The notes below the pieces were generated by a model. The model was not told where the DNA came from. It saw nothing but the letters and a program-made list of their open reading frames with translations, and did not search any database. Shown here one piece after another: positions 8,348 to 16,143 of a DNA stretch of 20,790 nt. The DNA is from CAZNFR01 sp964572225 (GTDB lineage Bacteria > Bacteroidota > Bacteroidia > Bacteroidales > GCA-2748055). Location of the stretch: positions 1-20,790 of the forward strand of contig CAZNFR010000064.1 of assembly GCA_964572225.1 (NCBI GenBank). The letters run 5' to 3'. Within the stretch, counting starts at the first letter, position 1; each line of letters opens with the position of its first letter. A program made the position numbers and the translations under genes.

Positions 8348-8372
8348 ATACTTCGCTGCGGGATGGAAAATT

Positions 8373-9902
8373 TTAATACCCCTTGCGGGTAGGTGCTGCA
8401 AGAATTTCCGACAGACGTGCTTTCATTTCAGCGGTTCTTTCCGGATATTGCTTTGCCAGGTTGCGGGTTTCACCGGGATCCTCAGCCAGGTTGTATAACT
8501 GATCCTCACTACTGTGCCCGCTTTCAATACCTTTTACCTTTTCAATAAAGTCAAGCTTTTCCTGCGGCCGTATGTATTTCCAGTCACCCTCCCTCAAAGC
8601 ATAGGCAAATGCTTCTTCCAAATGTATCCTGCGACCTTCCTCACTAAGCCCCAGTAGGGCGTCCAGAAGCTCCTCACTGTCGGGCGCTTCGCCTGACTCC
8701 AACTCGTGCCCCACGAGCTTTGCGAGCGTTGCATAGAGATCTGTCTGACTTATAACCGCGTCACTCACCCCGGGTTCCACCCTTCCAGGCCACCATACAA
8801 TCGTAGGCATACGCGTTCCGGCTTCAAAAATGCTGTATTTTCCTCCTCTGAGTGGTCCCGCAGGCTTATGATCACCCAACAGTTCCACAGCCTGATCCGA
8901 ATACCCGTCGTCCAGAACCGGACCGTTATCGCTGCTAAAAAATACCAGGGTGTTCTGTGCCAGCCCGAGTTCATTGAGCTTGCGGATGAGCTCCCCCGTA
9001 ACCCAGTCGACCTGGGCAATGGCATCGCCCCGGGGACCCATTCCCGAGAGTCCCTCAAATCGGGGATGAATAACCCTCGGCACATGAATATCATGAAAGG
9101 AAAAATACACGAAGAAAGGACTCTCCCGGTTATCTTCCATGAATTCAAAAGCCTTTGAAGTCAGTATATCCGGAAAATCCTCATCCTTCCACAGGGCTTT
9201 CGTCCCTCCCGTCATAAAACCAATCCTGCTGATCCCGTTTACAATGGTACCACTATGCTGGGTGTCGGCCGGTTGTCTTAGCATACCCGGATGACTTAGT
9301 CCGGTGGGCCAGTCCCCTGTCTTTTCCCCATAACTCACTTCAATAGGATCATCCGGATCTGCATTTACAACCCTGTGATTTTCAACGTATACCGTAGGAA
9401 CCCTGTCTCCCGTTGCTGGGATAAGAAAGGAGTAATCAAAACCGGTTTCCCGCGGACCCGGACTTATCTCCCCGTTCCAGTCCACCTTTCCGTCACCCAA
9501 TCCGAGATGCCATTTCCCTACCACCCCGGTGGAATATCCATGTTCCTTCAGCATTTTAGGCAGAGTAGGCTTAAGGGTATCAATCAATAAAGCTGCATCC
9601 CCAGGCAATACCCGGGCCTGATTGCGAAATGCATACTCGCCCGTGAGCATTGAATACCGCGAAGGAGTGCAGGTGGCAGCAGCACTGTAGGCCTGGGTAA
9701 AACGGATTCCCTCTGCTGCCAGCTTGTCCACGTTAGGCGTCACTAATCCTGTCCCTCCATAACAGGATAAATCCCCATATCCCAGATCATCTACGTAGAT
9801 AATTAAGATGTTGGGGTGAGTTGCTTTTTCCTGATTGGAGGTTTCGGTTGAGTTGCAGGAAACGGCCAGAATTGCGCTTCCCAGAATGGCAGAGGTTCTC
9901 AT
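8373..9902 (-). CDS. Lipoprotein sulfatase 2 (arylsulfatase-like)
   Basis: This is an S1-family sulfatase of 509 residues from the ATG at 9902; an in-frame ATG at 9914 adds four. A lipoprotein signal ends in LAVSC (C16 from this start). VDDLGYGDLSCYG carries the paired metal-binding aspartates, and the core CTPSRYSMLTG has the formylglycine cysteine about 78 residues in. GKWHLGLGD, FFSSDNGP and HKPAGPLRGGK are further arylsulfatase-A-like marks with the conserved K, H, D and N residues. The C-terminal LYNLAEDPGETRNLA stretch is standard in the family. The later start is preferred because the earlier ATG lies about 4 bases from the predicted transcription start. It is transcribed ahead of gltX but has its own promoter, and it is shielded from sulfatase 3 by a strong terminator. 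The substrate is unknown. Confidence 0.88.
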   Translation of the reverse strand: MRTSAILGSAILAVSCNSTETSNQEKATHPNILIIYVDDLGYGDLSCYGGTGLVTPNVDKLAAEGIRFTQAYSAAATCTPSRYSMLTGEYAFRNQARVLPGDAALLIDTLKPTLPKMLKEHGYSTGVVGKWHLGLGDGKVDWNGEISPGPRETGFDYSFLIPATGDRVPTVYVENHRVVNADPDDPIEVSYGEKTGDWPTGLSHPGMLRQPADTQHSGTIVNGISRIGFMTGGTKALWKDEDFPDILTSKAFEFMEDNRESPFFVYFSFHDIHVPRVIHPRFEGLSGMGPRGDAIAQVDWVTGELIRKLNELGLAQNTLVFFSSDNGPVLDDGYSDQAVELLGDHKPAGPLRGGKYSIFEAGTRMPTIVWWPGRVEPGVSDAVISQTDLYATLAKLVGHELESGEAPDSEELLDALLGLSEEGRRIHLEEAFAYALREGDWKYIRPQEKLDFIEKVKGIESGHSSEDQLYNLAEDPGETRNLAKQYPERTAEMKARLSEILAAPTRKGY

Positions 9903-9924
9903 GGTGCTAATCAATTATATTCAC

Positions 9925-9932
9925 CAAATGTA
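9925..9932 (-). promoter_or_regulatory. Candidate -7 box for sulfatase 2
   Basis: TACATTTG on the minus strand is an exact TAnnTTTG match, between the upstream terminator and the sulfatase 2 start. The -33 region is not a clear TTG. The leader to the ATG at 9902 would be about 15-18 bases. Confidence 0.5.
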
Positions 9933-9955
9933 ACCACTTACTTCCTTTTTTCCAT

Positions 9956-9994
9956 AAAAAAACTCTCCTGCCAGGTATATTCGGCAGGAGAGTT
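9956..9994 (-). terminator. Strong rho-independent terminator after sulfatase 3
   Basis: A perfect 12-bp stem, AACTCTCCTGCC (9961-9972) pairing with GGCAGGAGAGTT (9983-9994), has a 10-base loop. On the minus strand it is followed by a T run of seven (9962-9956, partly in the stem). It lies 25 bases after the sulfatase 3 stop, so sulfatases 2 and 3 should be separate transcripts. Confidence 0.88.
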
Positions 9995-10019
9995 TTCCAA
10001 CAGTTCATCCATAGGATGA

Positions 10020-11645
10020 TTAATCTTTGATCATGCCCATCTCCCGGTACTTTTCGATGTAAAATTCATCGAGTTCGGCAGAATCCTTGTATTTTACTCT
10101 CAGGGCATCCAGTCTTTCCTTAAGATCTTCCACCACTGTGGCGTATTCAGGATCATCATACACATTCTTCAATTCCAGAGGATCATTTAAACGGTCGTAC
10201 AATTCCCATTCATCCACATCGTAATAAAAATGAGCCAGTTTGTATTCCTTGGTAACGATGCCGTAATGCCTTTTTACCATATGAACCGATGGATATTCAT
10301 AATAGTGATAATAAACCTCTTCCCGGTCCCATTGATCATTTTCACCCGTCAGCAAAGGCATGACGCTTTCGCCCTGCATATCTTCAGGAACAGGAATACC
10401 GGCAGCCTCCAGGAAAGTAGGGGCAAAATCCAGGTTCTGAACCATCTCGTCGTTCTTCGTTCCGGCGGCAATTTTCTTCGGCCATTTTATAAGCAATGGA
10501 GTTTTGAAGGATTCGTCATAAATGAACCGCTTGTCAAACCAGCCATGTTCACCCAGGTAAAATCCCTGATCGGAAGTGTAGATAACCAGGGTGTTTTCAT
10601 CCAGTCCGGCTTCCTCCAGGTAATCCAATACCTTTCCCACACCTTCGTCTACCGCCATTATGCTGGCAAGGTAATCCTGCATATAGCGCTGATAACGCCA
10701 TTTCATCAGATCTTCCCTGTCCATGTCAGGGTACATTTCCTTAAACTCTTCATTCATCGGACCGTAAACCGCGTCCCAATCGGCCCTTTGCTCTTCAGTC
10801 ATCCTATCCAGCTTTCCGGTCAAAGCCCGTTTATCCCAATCGGAGGTGGGTTCTATTCCCAGCTCATCCATAACTTCTGGGTAGATTTTTGAATCTCCCG
10901 CCCAGTTCATATGCTCCAGAATATTCATTTCCGCTTCTCTGGCTGCCGAACCCCTGCTGGAATAATCATCGAAAAGGGTTGGAGGTTCCGGGAAAGTTCG
11001 GTTAATAAATTCGGTATAATGCCGTTTTGCAGGATTCCATTCCCGGTGGGGAGCCTTGTGAAGATAAAACAACAGAAAGGGATCTTCCTCATTCCGACGG
11101 TTCTCAAGCCAGTCGAGCGTCATGTCGGTGATGATATCCGTACAATAGCCCTCAACCCGGATCGTCCCTTCATTGGTGATAAAATCAGGATTGTAATAAT
11201 TTCCCTGTCCGGGAAGAATCTTAAACTCATCTATTCCTTTTGGGCTATTTCCAAAATGAAGTTTACCAAACATGGCCGTCTGATACCCTGCCTCCTGGAA
11301 TAGCTGTGGAAAGGTGATCTGAGTAGTATCGAAGGGAAAATGATTGTCAATCTTGCCGTTGATATGACTATGCTTACCGGTCAGAATCACTGCCCGGGAT
11401 GGGGCACATATGGAATTCGTAACGCAGGCATTCGAGAACAGGATACCCTCATTGGCAATCCTGTCAATGTTGGGAGTTTCAATCAAATGGTCCTGATACG
11501 CGCTGATGGCCTGGTATGCATGGTCATCAGACATGATAAACAGAATGTTGGGCCTTTCGTTTTCTGAGGGCTTATCCGCATTCTGGCAGGAGGAAAGGGT
11601 GGCTGCCAAGGCTGCGGTTCCGAGTAAACTGTAGGAAAGTTTCAT
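10020..11645 (-). CDS. Lipoprotein sulfatase 3 (GlcNAc-6-sulfatase-like)
   Basis: This is a 541-residue S1 sulfatase. The lipoprotein signal ends at TLSSC (C20). FIMSDDH carries the metal aspartates D40-D41. The active-site core is ICAPSRAVILTGKHSHINGK with the formylglycine cysteine at C80. The SHINGKIDN segment and the late YTSDQGFYLGEHGWFDKR motif are like N-acetylglucosamine-6-sulfatase-type enzymes acting on glycosaminoglycans. The C-terminal region (WELYDRLNDPLELKNVYDDP) matches the DUF4976-type sulfatase tail. Substrate assignment is inference. I chose the ATG at 11645; the frame is open upstream to 11807, but that extension would hide the signal peptide and overlap the divergent GH36 start. 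It is monocistronic between a divergent promoter region and a strong terminator. Confidence 0.88.
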   Translation of the reverse strand: MKLSYSLLGTAALAATLSSCQNADKPSENERPNILFIMSDDHAYQAISAYQDHLIETPNIDRIANEGILFSNACVTNSICAPSRAVILTGKHSHINGKIDNHFPFDTTQITFPQLFQEAGYQTAMFGKLHFGNSPKGIDEFKILPGQGNYYNPDFITNEGTIRVEGYCTDIITDMTLDWLENRRNEEDPFLLFYLHKAPHREWNPAKRHYTEFINRTFPEPPTLFDDYSSRGSAAREAEMNILEHMNWAGDSKIYPEVMDELGIEPTSDWDKRALTGKLDRMTEEQRADWDAVYGPMNEEFKEMYPDMDREDLMKWRYQRYMQDYLASIMAVDEGVGKVLDYLEEAGLDENTLVIYTSDQGFYLGEHGWFDKRFIYDESFKTPLLIKWPKKIAAGTKNDEMVQNLDFAPTFLEAAGIPVPEDMQGESVMPLLTGENDQWDREEVYYHYYEYPSVHMVKRHYGIVTKEYKLAHFYYDVDEWELYDRLNDPLELKNVYDDPEYATVVEDLKERLDALRVKYKDSAELDEFYIEKYREMGMIKD

Positions 11646-11715
11646 AAAATGGGGGTTTTTAGTTTGATTAGTTCCGTAAAGATATAAAAATATCAGGATA
11701 TCATTCAGGTGAGAA

Positions 11716-11747
11716 ATTCCGGCAAACATGGGGGTGGTTTCCGGAAT
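11716..11747. promoter_or_regulatory. Inverted repeat in the divergent sulfatase 3 / GH36 promoter region
   Basis: ATTCCGG (11716-11722) and CCGGAAT (11741-11747) form a perfect 7-bp inverted repeat with an 18-base spacer. It sits in the 153-base gap between two divergently transcribed glycan-degradation genes, just upstream of the GH36 -7 box. It could be a shared operator. No regulator gene is in the window, so this is only a candidate. Confidence 0.3.
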
Positions 11748-11762
11748 CAGGGAATAATTCTT

Positions 11763-11770
11763 TAATTTTG
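11763..11770 (+). promoter_or_regulatory. Candidate -7 box for the GH36 gene
   Basis: TAATTTTG matches TAnnTTTG exactly, 28 bases before the GH36 ATG. The -33 region has TTT (11738-11740), not a full TTTG. Confidence 0.5.
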
Positions 11771-11798
11771 ATTTTTCAGGATTAACAAATTTTCTGCT

Positions 11799-13850
11799 AT
11801 GAATCATCCCATCCTCAACAAATCCCTTACAGCGCTGATTCTTATTCTATTTCTCCTGTCCGGTTGCGATCAGCAGGACCCTTCCGCCGAAACCCGACAG
11901 GAAAGGACTGCCCCCTCCTTCTGGGAAGTTTCCCGGGACGGGAGTTTCAACCTGGTTTATAAAGACATACGAATCAACAACGCGTACCCAGCCATCAACG
12001 GGGTATCCATAAAACCCCTGAAAATACAGGTAACCGAAATCACCGGCGGACACGAGATCCGGTATTTCCTGGAAGAGAGCCGGGAGATCATCCTCACCCT
12101 GAAAAACGAACCGGAACCTTCCCTTTCCACCTCACTATCCGGGTTCGAAGTGTTGCCCGACTGGATTCATCCTTTGTCCTCGGGTGAGATAACCGGAGCC
12201 AACCGTTTTTATAAACAGGGGATGGGCTTTGGAGGTCCTTCCGGAATCTTCGAATTTCCGGAAGCAAGGAATAAAATTGAAAGGGCCGTCCTAAAGGAAG
12301 AGGTCTGGAGCTACGAGAGCTACCTGTTCTCGGGACTCCTGGATACCGTCGGACATACACTTTCCTGGGCAGCTTTCGATCATAAAGATTATCTTCATCG
12401 TACTACTTTTTACAACCGCCAGCACCGGTTTGGACTCATTGACCGGCACCTCGACTCGGAAAAGCTGTTTGTCGAATCGGGCTTCGCCACCGAGGGTATT
12501 CCCGGGGGTGAAGGGACGCTGAACCTTCCGGCCATTCACTTCAGATTCGGGAACCGGCCTTTTGAGGTATTTCACAATCTGGCTGTTGAAGTGGCCGAGT
12601 CCAATGAAGTAATCCTGGATAAGAATCTGCGCTACTATTACTGCTCCTGGTATGAGTTTCAGAAAGATTTTAGTTACGGCATACTGGAGGAGTTCCTTGA
12701 AAATATGGAAAAGATGGATACTGATCCGCGAATACAGGCCGTACAGATCGACGATGGATATGCCTGGTATGGCGACTGGCTCACCCCCAGGGGAACCTTC
12801 CCGGAGGGAATTGAAGCGGCCATTCGAAAAATTGAAGAGCACGGCTATACTCCCGGCATTTGGGTGGCTCCCTTTATGGTTAGCTCCAACAGTTTTATCT
12901 TTCGGGAACATAAAGAATGGCTGCTCAGGGATGCTGAGGGGGAAATCATCCTTGAATGGGATAATGAGAACGAGGATGTTTACATCCTGGACAGCAGTCA
13001 CCCGGAAGCCTTCGAATACATCCGCAAGGTTTTCAGAACCTTTCGGGAGATGGGGGTAAGGCTATACAAAACGGATTTTATGGATTGGGGACTCCAGGAC
13101 AACCAAAAGGTTAGCAGGCACAGCCCCGGCAAAACCTCGGTTCAGTATTTCAGGGAAGTGATTACCATGATCCGTGAGGAAATGGGCGACGACAGTTTCT
13201 GGCTGGGGTGTATCTCTCCATTCCAGCCCATGATCGGTTTTGTGGATGGCATGAGGGTGAGTAACGATGTGCACTGGAACTGGTCGGACGAAGGTGTGGG
13301 CAATATGTTCCGGGAGATGTATGTCGGACAGTTCTTCAATAATGTGCTCTGGCAAAACGATCCCGATGTGCTCTACCTCCGGTCGGGCGATAAAATGGGG
13401 CTCAGTGAGGTAGAAAAATATTCCATTGCCCTCTATAACGGGATCATGGGAGGGATGATCACTACCTCCTGCCGTTTCCCCACAGTAAAAGAGGAGTTTA
13501 TGACCCTCTGGAAGTTCATCGAACCCGGCGACCAACCCCATACCGCCAGTCTGCCACTATGGGACTCCCCCGAAGAAGTAAAAGTCGCCGTCAGGAACTA
13601 CCCGGAAAATGAAGCCATGGCAATCCTGTTTGTTAACACATCCGGTGAGAAAAAGACGGTGAATTACCCCCTGAATACCCTGTGCCCTTTTGAGGAGGCA
13701 TTTGTGTATGAATGGCTCAATTTTAAAAGTGAAGCCCTGGGGAGTCTGAAAACCCTGAACCTCATTCTCGACAGCCATGAAAGCCGGTTACTGTACCTAA
13801 GCAGCAAAAATGATCCACCGGGAGAAGAATTCGGACTGGGAGGGAATTGA
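11799..13850 (+). CDS. GH36-type alpha-galactosidase lipoprotein
   Basis: The 683-residue protein begins with a lipoprotein signal (hydrophobic 9-20, LLSGC with C23 as lipid site, then DQQDPSAE). An N-terminal beta region (about 40-270) is followed by a TIM barrel. QIDDGYAWYGDW (317-328), GIWVAPF (353-359), LYKTDFMDWG (422-431) and MRVSNDVHWNW (485-495) match family GH36/melibiase. Expected catalytic residues are nucleophile D426 in KTDF and acid/base D490 in SND. The tail (about 600-675) is a small beta domain. The family removes terminal alpha-galactose, or alpha-GalNAc in some members, by a retaining mechanism. It is divergent from sulfatase 3 with a shared 153-base control region, which suggests joint use on a sulfated galactose-containing glycan. 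Exact specificity is not shown by sequence. Confidence 0.85.
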   Translation: MNHPILNKSLTALILILFLLSGCDQQDPSAETRQERTAPSFWEVSRDGSFNLVYKDIRINNAYPAINGVSIKPLKIQVTEITGGHEIRYFLEESREIILTLKNEPEPSLSTSLSGFEVLPDWIHPLSSGEITGANRFYKQGMGFGGPSGIFEFPEARNKIERAVLKEEVWSYESYLFSGLLDTVGHTLSWAAFDHKDYLHRTTFYNRQHRFGLIDRHLDSEKLFVESGFATEGIPGGEGTLNLPAIHFRFGNRPFEVFHNLAVEVAESNEVILDKNLRYYYCSWYEFQKDFSYGILEEFLENMEKMDTDPRIQAVQIDDGYAWYGDWLTPRGTFPEGIEAAIRKIEEHGYTPGIWVAPFMVSSNSFIFREHKEWLLRDAEGEIILEWDNENEDVYILDSSHPEAFEYIRKVFRTFREMGVRLYKTDFMDWGLQDNQKVSRHSPGKTSVQYFREVITMIREEMGDDSFWLGCISPFQPMIGFVDGMRVSNDVHWNWSDEGVGNMFREMYVGQFFNNVLWQNDPDVLYLRSGDKMGLSEVEKYSIALYNGIMGGMITTSCRFPTVKEEFMTLWKFIEPGDQPHTASLPLWDSPEEVKVAVRNYPENEAMAILFVNTSGEKKTVNYPLNTLCPFEEAFVYEWLNFKSEALGSLKTLNLILDSHESRLLYLSSKNDPPGEEFGLGGN

Positions 13851-13924
13851 CCTGCCTAACTCCATGTTATTAATCATTTTTTTAGCAGTCCCGATTTCCT
13901 ATTTTCGACGATTATTTACCCCGG

Positions 13925-13954
13925 TTGATCAAAACCGGTAAATCCCTAATTTTG
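13925..13954 (+). promoter_or_regulatory. Promoter for tdh-kbl (TTG-N19-TAATTTTG)
   Basis: TTG (13925-13927), a 19-base spacer and TAATTTTG (13947-13954) match the Bacteroidota TTTG-N19-21-TAnnTTTG promoter layout. The ATG at 13957 begins only two bases after the -7 box, so the transcript would be almost or fully leaderless. CCGGTT (13921-13926) and AACCGG (13933-13938) also form a small inverted repeat over the -33 element, a possible operator. Confidence 0.6.
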
Positions 13955-13956
13955 AT

Positions 13957-14907
13957 ATGGAAAGAATCCTCGTTATCGGAGCTGCAGGACAAATCGGCTC
14001 CGAGCTTGTCACCGAGCTTCGAAAGATCCATGGTGCCTTTAATGTTTTCGCGACCGACATAAAACCGGGTCCCCCCGATGTGGTCGAAGAAGGACCCTTC
14101 CAGGTCCTGGATGTAATGGACGATAAACAGCTCATCCATTTCATCATCCGGCATAAGATCACACAGATCTATCACCTGGCGGCCGTCCTTTCAGGCAACG
14201 CCGAGAAACTCCCGGTACAGGCCTGGCACATCAATATGGAAAGCTTGCTGAACGTGCTGGAGATTGCCAAAATGGTAGAGGATGTGAAAAAGGTGTTCTG
14301 GCCCAGTTCCATCGCTGTGTTCGGTCCCACTACCCCCCGGCTCAACACACCCCAGCTTACCATTATGGAACCCATCACCGTGTACGGGGTATCCAAGCTG
14401 GCGGGTGAAAGATGGTGTGATTATTACTATAACAAATACGGGGTGGACGTGAGAAGTGTGAGGTATCCCGGATTGATAAGCTATAAGACCGAAGCAGGTG
14501 GGGGCACCACCGATTATGCGGTGGAGATCTATTACGAGGCCATCCGAAGTGGGAAATATGAATGCTTTCTCACCGAAAACACCTCACTTCCCATGCTTTT
14601 TATGTCGGATGCAATCAAAGCTACCATTGACATGATGGAGGCACCCCGGGAGAAAATGAGTATTCACAGTGCTTATAATCTGGGCGGATTCAGTGTTTCA
14701 CCTTCTGAGGTGGCAAGGGAGATACGAAAACATTTGCCGGATTTTGAAATATCCTATAATCCTGATTTTCGTCAGGCCATTGCCGACTCCTGGCCTCAGA
14801 GTATAGATGATTCGGTTTCCAGGAAAGACTGGGGATTCACCTACGAATATGACCTGGAAAAAATGACCGGTGTTATGTTGGAGAAGATCCGCGAAAAACT
14901 TAATTGA
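13957..14907 (+). CDS. tdh: L-threonine 3-dehydrogenase, short-chain (epimerase-like) type
   Basis: The 316-residue cytoplasmic NAD-dependent enzyme belongs to the extended SDR (GalE-like) superfamily. Features are the Rossmann GAAGQIG (8-14), FATDI with D34 for NAD ribose, FWPSSIAVFGPTTP (114-127), and catalytic Y143 and K147 in YGVSK. RYPGLIS, GGGTTDYAV and DFRQAIADSWP are family-diagnostic; the sequence closely follows the known Flavobacterium frigidimaris threonine dehydrogenase type. It oxidises L-threonine to 2-amino-3-ketobutyrate. The next gene, 48 bases downstream, is the ligase that cleaves that product, which strongly supports the assignment over a sugar epimerase. This type is unrelated to the zinc-dependent E. 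coli Tdh. The start is fixed because the Rossmann loop begins at residue 8. Confidence 0.92.
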   Translation: MERILVIGAAGQIGSELVTELRKIHGAFNVFATDIKPGPPDVVEEGPFQVLDVMDDKQLIHFIIRHKITQIYHLAAVLSGNAEKLPVQAWHINMESLLNVLEIAKMVEDVKKVFWPSSIAVFGPTTPRLNTPQLTIMEPITVYGVSKLAGERWCDYYYNKYGVDVRSVRYPGLISYKTEAGGGTTDYAVEIYYEAIRSGKYECFLTENTSLPMLFMSDAIKATIDMMEAPREKMSIHSAYNLGGFSVSPSEVAREIRKHLPDFEISYNPDFRQAIADSWPQSIDDSVSRKDWGFTYEYDLEKMTGVMLEKIREKLN

Positions 14908-14932
14908 CGTGAACCCGGCAATTCTTTTTTCA

Positions 14933-14940
14933 TAGATTTG
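14933..14940 (+). promoter_or_regulatory. Candidate internal -7 box upstream of kbl
   Basis: TAGATTTG matches TAnnTTTG exactly in the 48-base tdh-kbl gap. The nearest TTG upstream is 26 bases away, too far for the usual -33 spacing. It may allow extra kbl expression, but read-through from tdh is also expected. Confidence 0.3.
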
Positions 14941-14955
14941 CTAAAAAATGACATT

Positions 14956-16143
14956 ATGTACGGAAAAATAAAAGAATATCTTCAGAATGAACTGGCAGAG
15001 ATCCGGGAGGCCGGATTGTACAAAAATGAAAGGATCATCGTATCCCCTCAGGGAGCCGAAATAAAACTGGACAACGGGATGGAGGTCCTGAATTTCTGTG
15101 CTAATAATTATCTCGGACTTTCAAATCATCCGGAACTGGTGAAAGCGGCAAAAGATGCACTCGACTCCCATGGTTATGGAATGTCATCCGTTCGTTTCAT
15201 TTGTGGCACCACCGACCTTCACAAGGAGCTTGAGAGGAAGATCGCAAATTATTTCGGCACGGACGACACCATACTTTATGCAGCTGCCTTCGACGCCAAT
15301 GGAGGTGTCTTTGAGCCAATTCTTAGCGCAGAGGATGCCATCATTTCCGATGAGCTCAACCATGCTTCCATTATCGACGGGGTTAGACTTTGCAAGGCCC
15401 AGCGCTATCGCTATAAAAGCGCCGACATGGCCGATCTTGAAACGAAACTGCAGGAGGCTCAGGCACAGCGCTTCAGGGTAATTGTGACCGACGGGGTGTT
15501 CTCCATGGACGGTCATGTGGCTCCCGTAGACAAAATGGTTGAGCTGGCTAAAAAATACGATGCCATGGTAATGGTAGATGAATGTCACTCTCACGGCGTG
15601 GTGGGTGAAACCGGAAAAGGAGTGACCGAACTGTATAACATCAGAGGCGAGGTGGATATCATTACCGGTACCCTGGGAAAAGCCTTTGGCGGGGCTATTG
15701 GCGGATTTACCACCGGGAGAAAGGAGGTGATAGAAATGCTCCGTCAGCGTTCCAGACCCTATCTATTTTCCAATTCCCTTCCACCGGCAGTGGTAGCTGC
15801 AGGGATAAAGATGATCGATATGATGGATGCTACCAATGAACTGCAGGATAAGCTTCACCGGAATACCGACTTTTTTATCGGGAAAATGAAAGAAGCCGGC
15901 TTTGATATCAAACCTACGCAATCGGCCATCTGTGCGGTAATGCTTTACGATGCGAAGCTTTCGCAGGAATTTGCAGCCAGGTTGCTGAATGAAGGGATTT
16001 ATGTGATCGGCTTTTATTACCCGGTAGTACCCAAAGATCAGGCGCGCATCCGTGTGCAGCTTTCTGCTGCCCATGAACAGCAGCATCTGGAGAAAGCCAT
16101 CCGGGCATTTACAAAGATCGGGAAGGAACTTGGGGTGATCTAA
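14956..16143 (+). CDS. kbl: Glycine C-acetyltransferase (2-amino-3-ketobutyrate CoA ligase)
   Basis: This is a 395-residue PLP enzyme of the alpha-oxoamine synthase family. It converts 2-amino-3-ketobutyrate plus CoA to glycine and acetyl-CoA, completing threonine breakdown with the adjacent dehydrogenase. Motifs: FCANNYLGL (47-55), SHGYGMSSVRFICGTTDLHK (71-90), VDECHSHGVVGETGKG (207-222) with PLP-ring aspartate D208, and the Schiff-base lysine K242 in TGTLGKAFGGAIGG. Length matches E. coli Kbl (398). I chose the ATG at 14956 (MYGKIKEYLQ). A TTG at 14938 is in frame, but it overlaps the -7 box and lacks family support. Its stop codon TAA overlaps the stop of the convergent LolA-like gene. Confidence 0.95.
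   Translation: MYGKIKEYLQNELAEIREAGLYKNERIIVSPQGAEIKLDNGMEVLNFCANNYLGLSNHPELVKAAKDALDSHGYGMSSVRFICGTTDLHKELERKIANYFGTDDTILYAAAFDANGGVFEPILSAEDAIISDELNHASIIDGVRLCKAQRYRYKSADMADLETKLQEAQAQRFRVIVTDGVFSMDGHVAPVDKMVELAKKYDAMVMVDECHSHGVVGETGKGVTELYNIRGEVDIITGTLGKAFGGAIGGFTTGRKEVIEMLRQRSRPYLFSNSLPPAVVAAGIKMIDMMDATNELQDKLHRNTDFFIGKMKEAGFDIKPTQSAICAVMLYDAKLSQEFAARLLNEGIYVIGFYYPVVPKDQARIRVQLSAAHEQQHLEKAIRAFTKIGKELGVI

Noticed and set aside
11646..11807. Longer sulfatase 3 frame starting at 11807
   Set aside because: It overlaps the divergent GH36 start and buries the lipoprotein signal; the extra 54 residues look like translated promoter DNA.
2081..13850. A complete polysaccharide-utilisation locus
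   Set aside because: No SusC/SusD-like genes, sensor-regulator or sulfatase maturase; unrelated housekeeping genes interrupt it.
14938..14955. TTG start for kbl at 14938
   Set aside because: It overlaps a -7 box, and the ATG at 14956 begins the family-typical N-terminus at the expected length.
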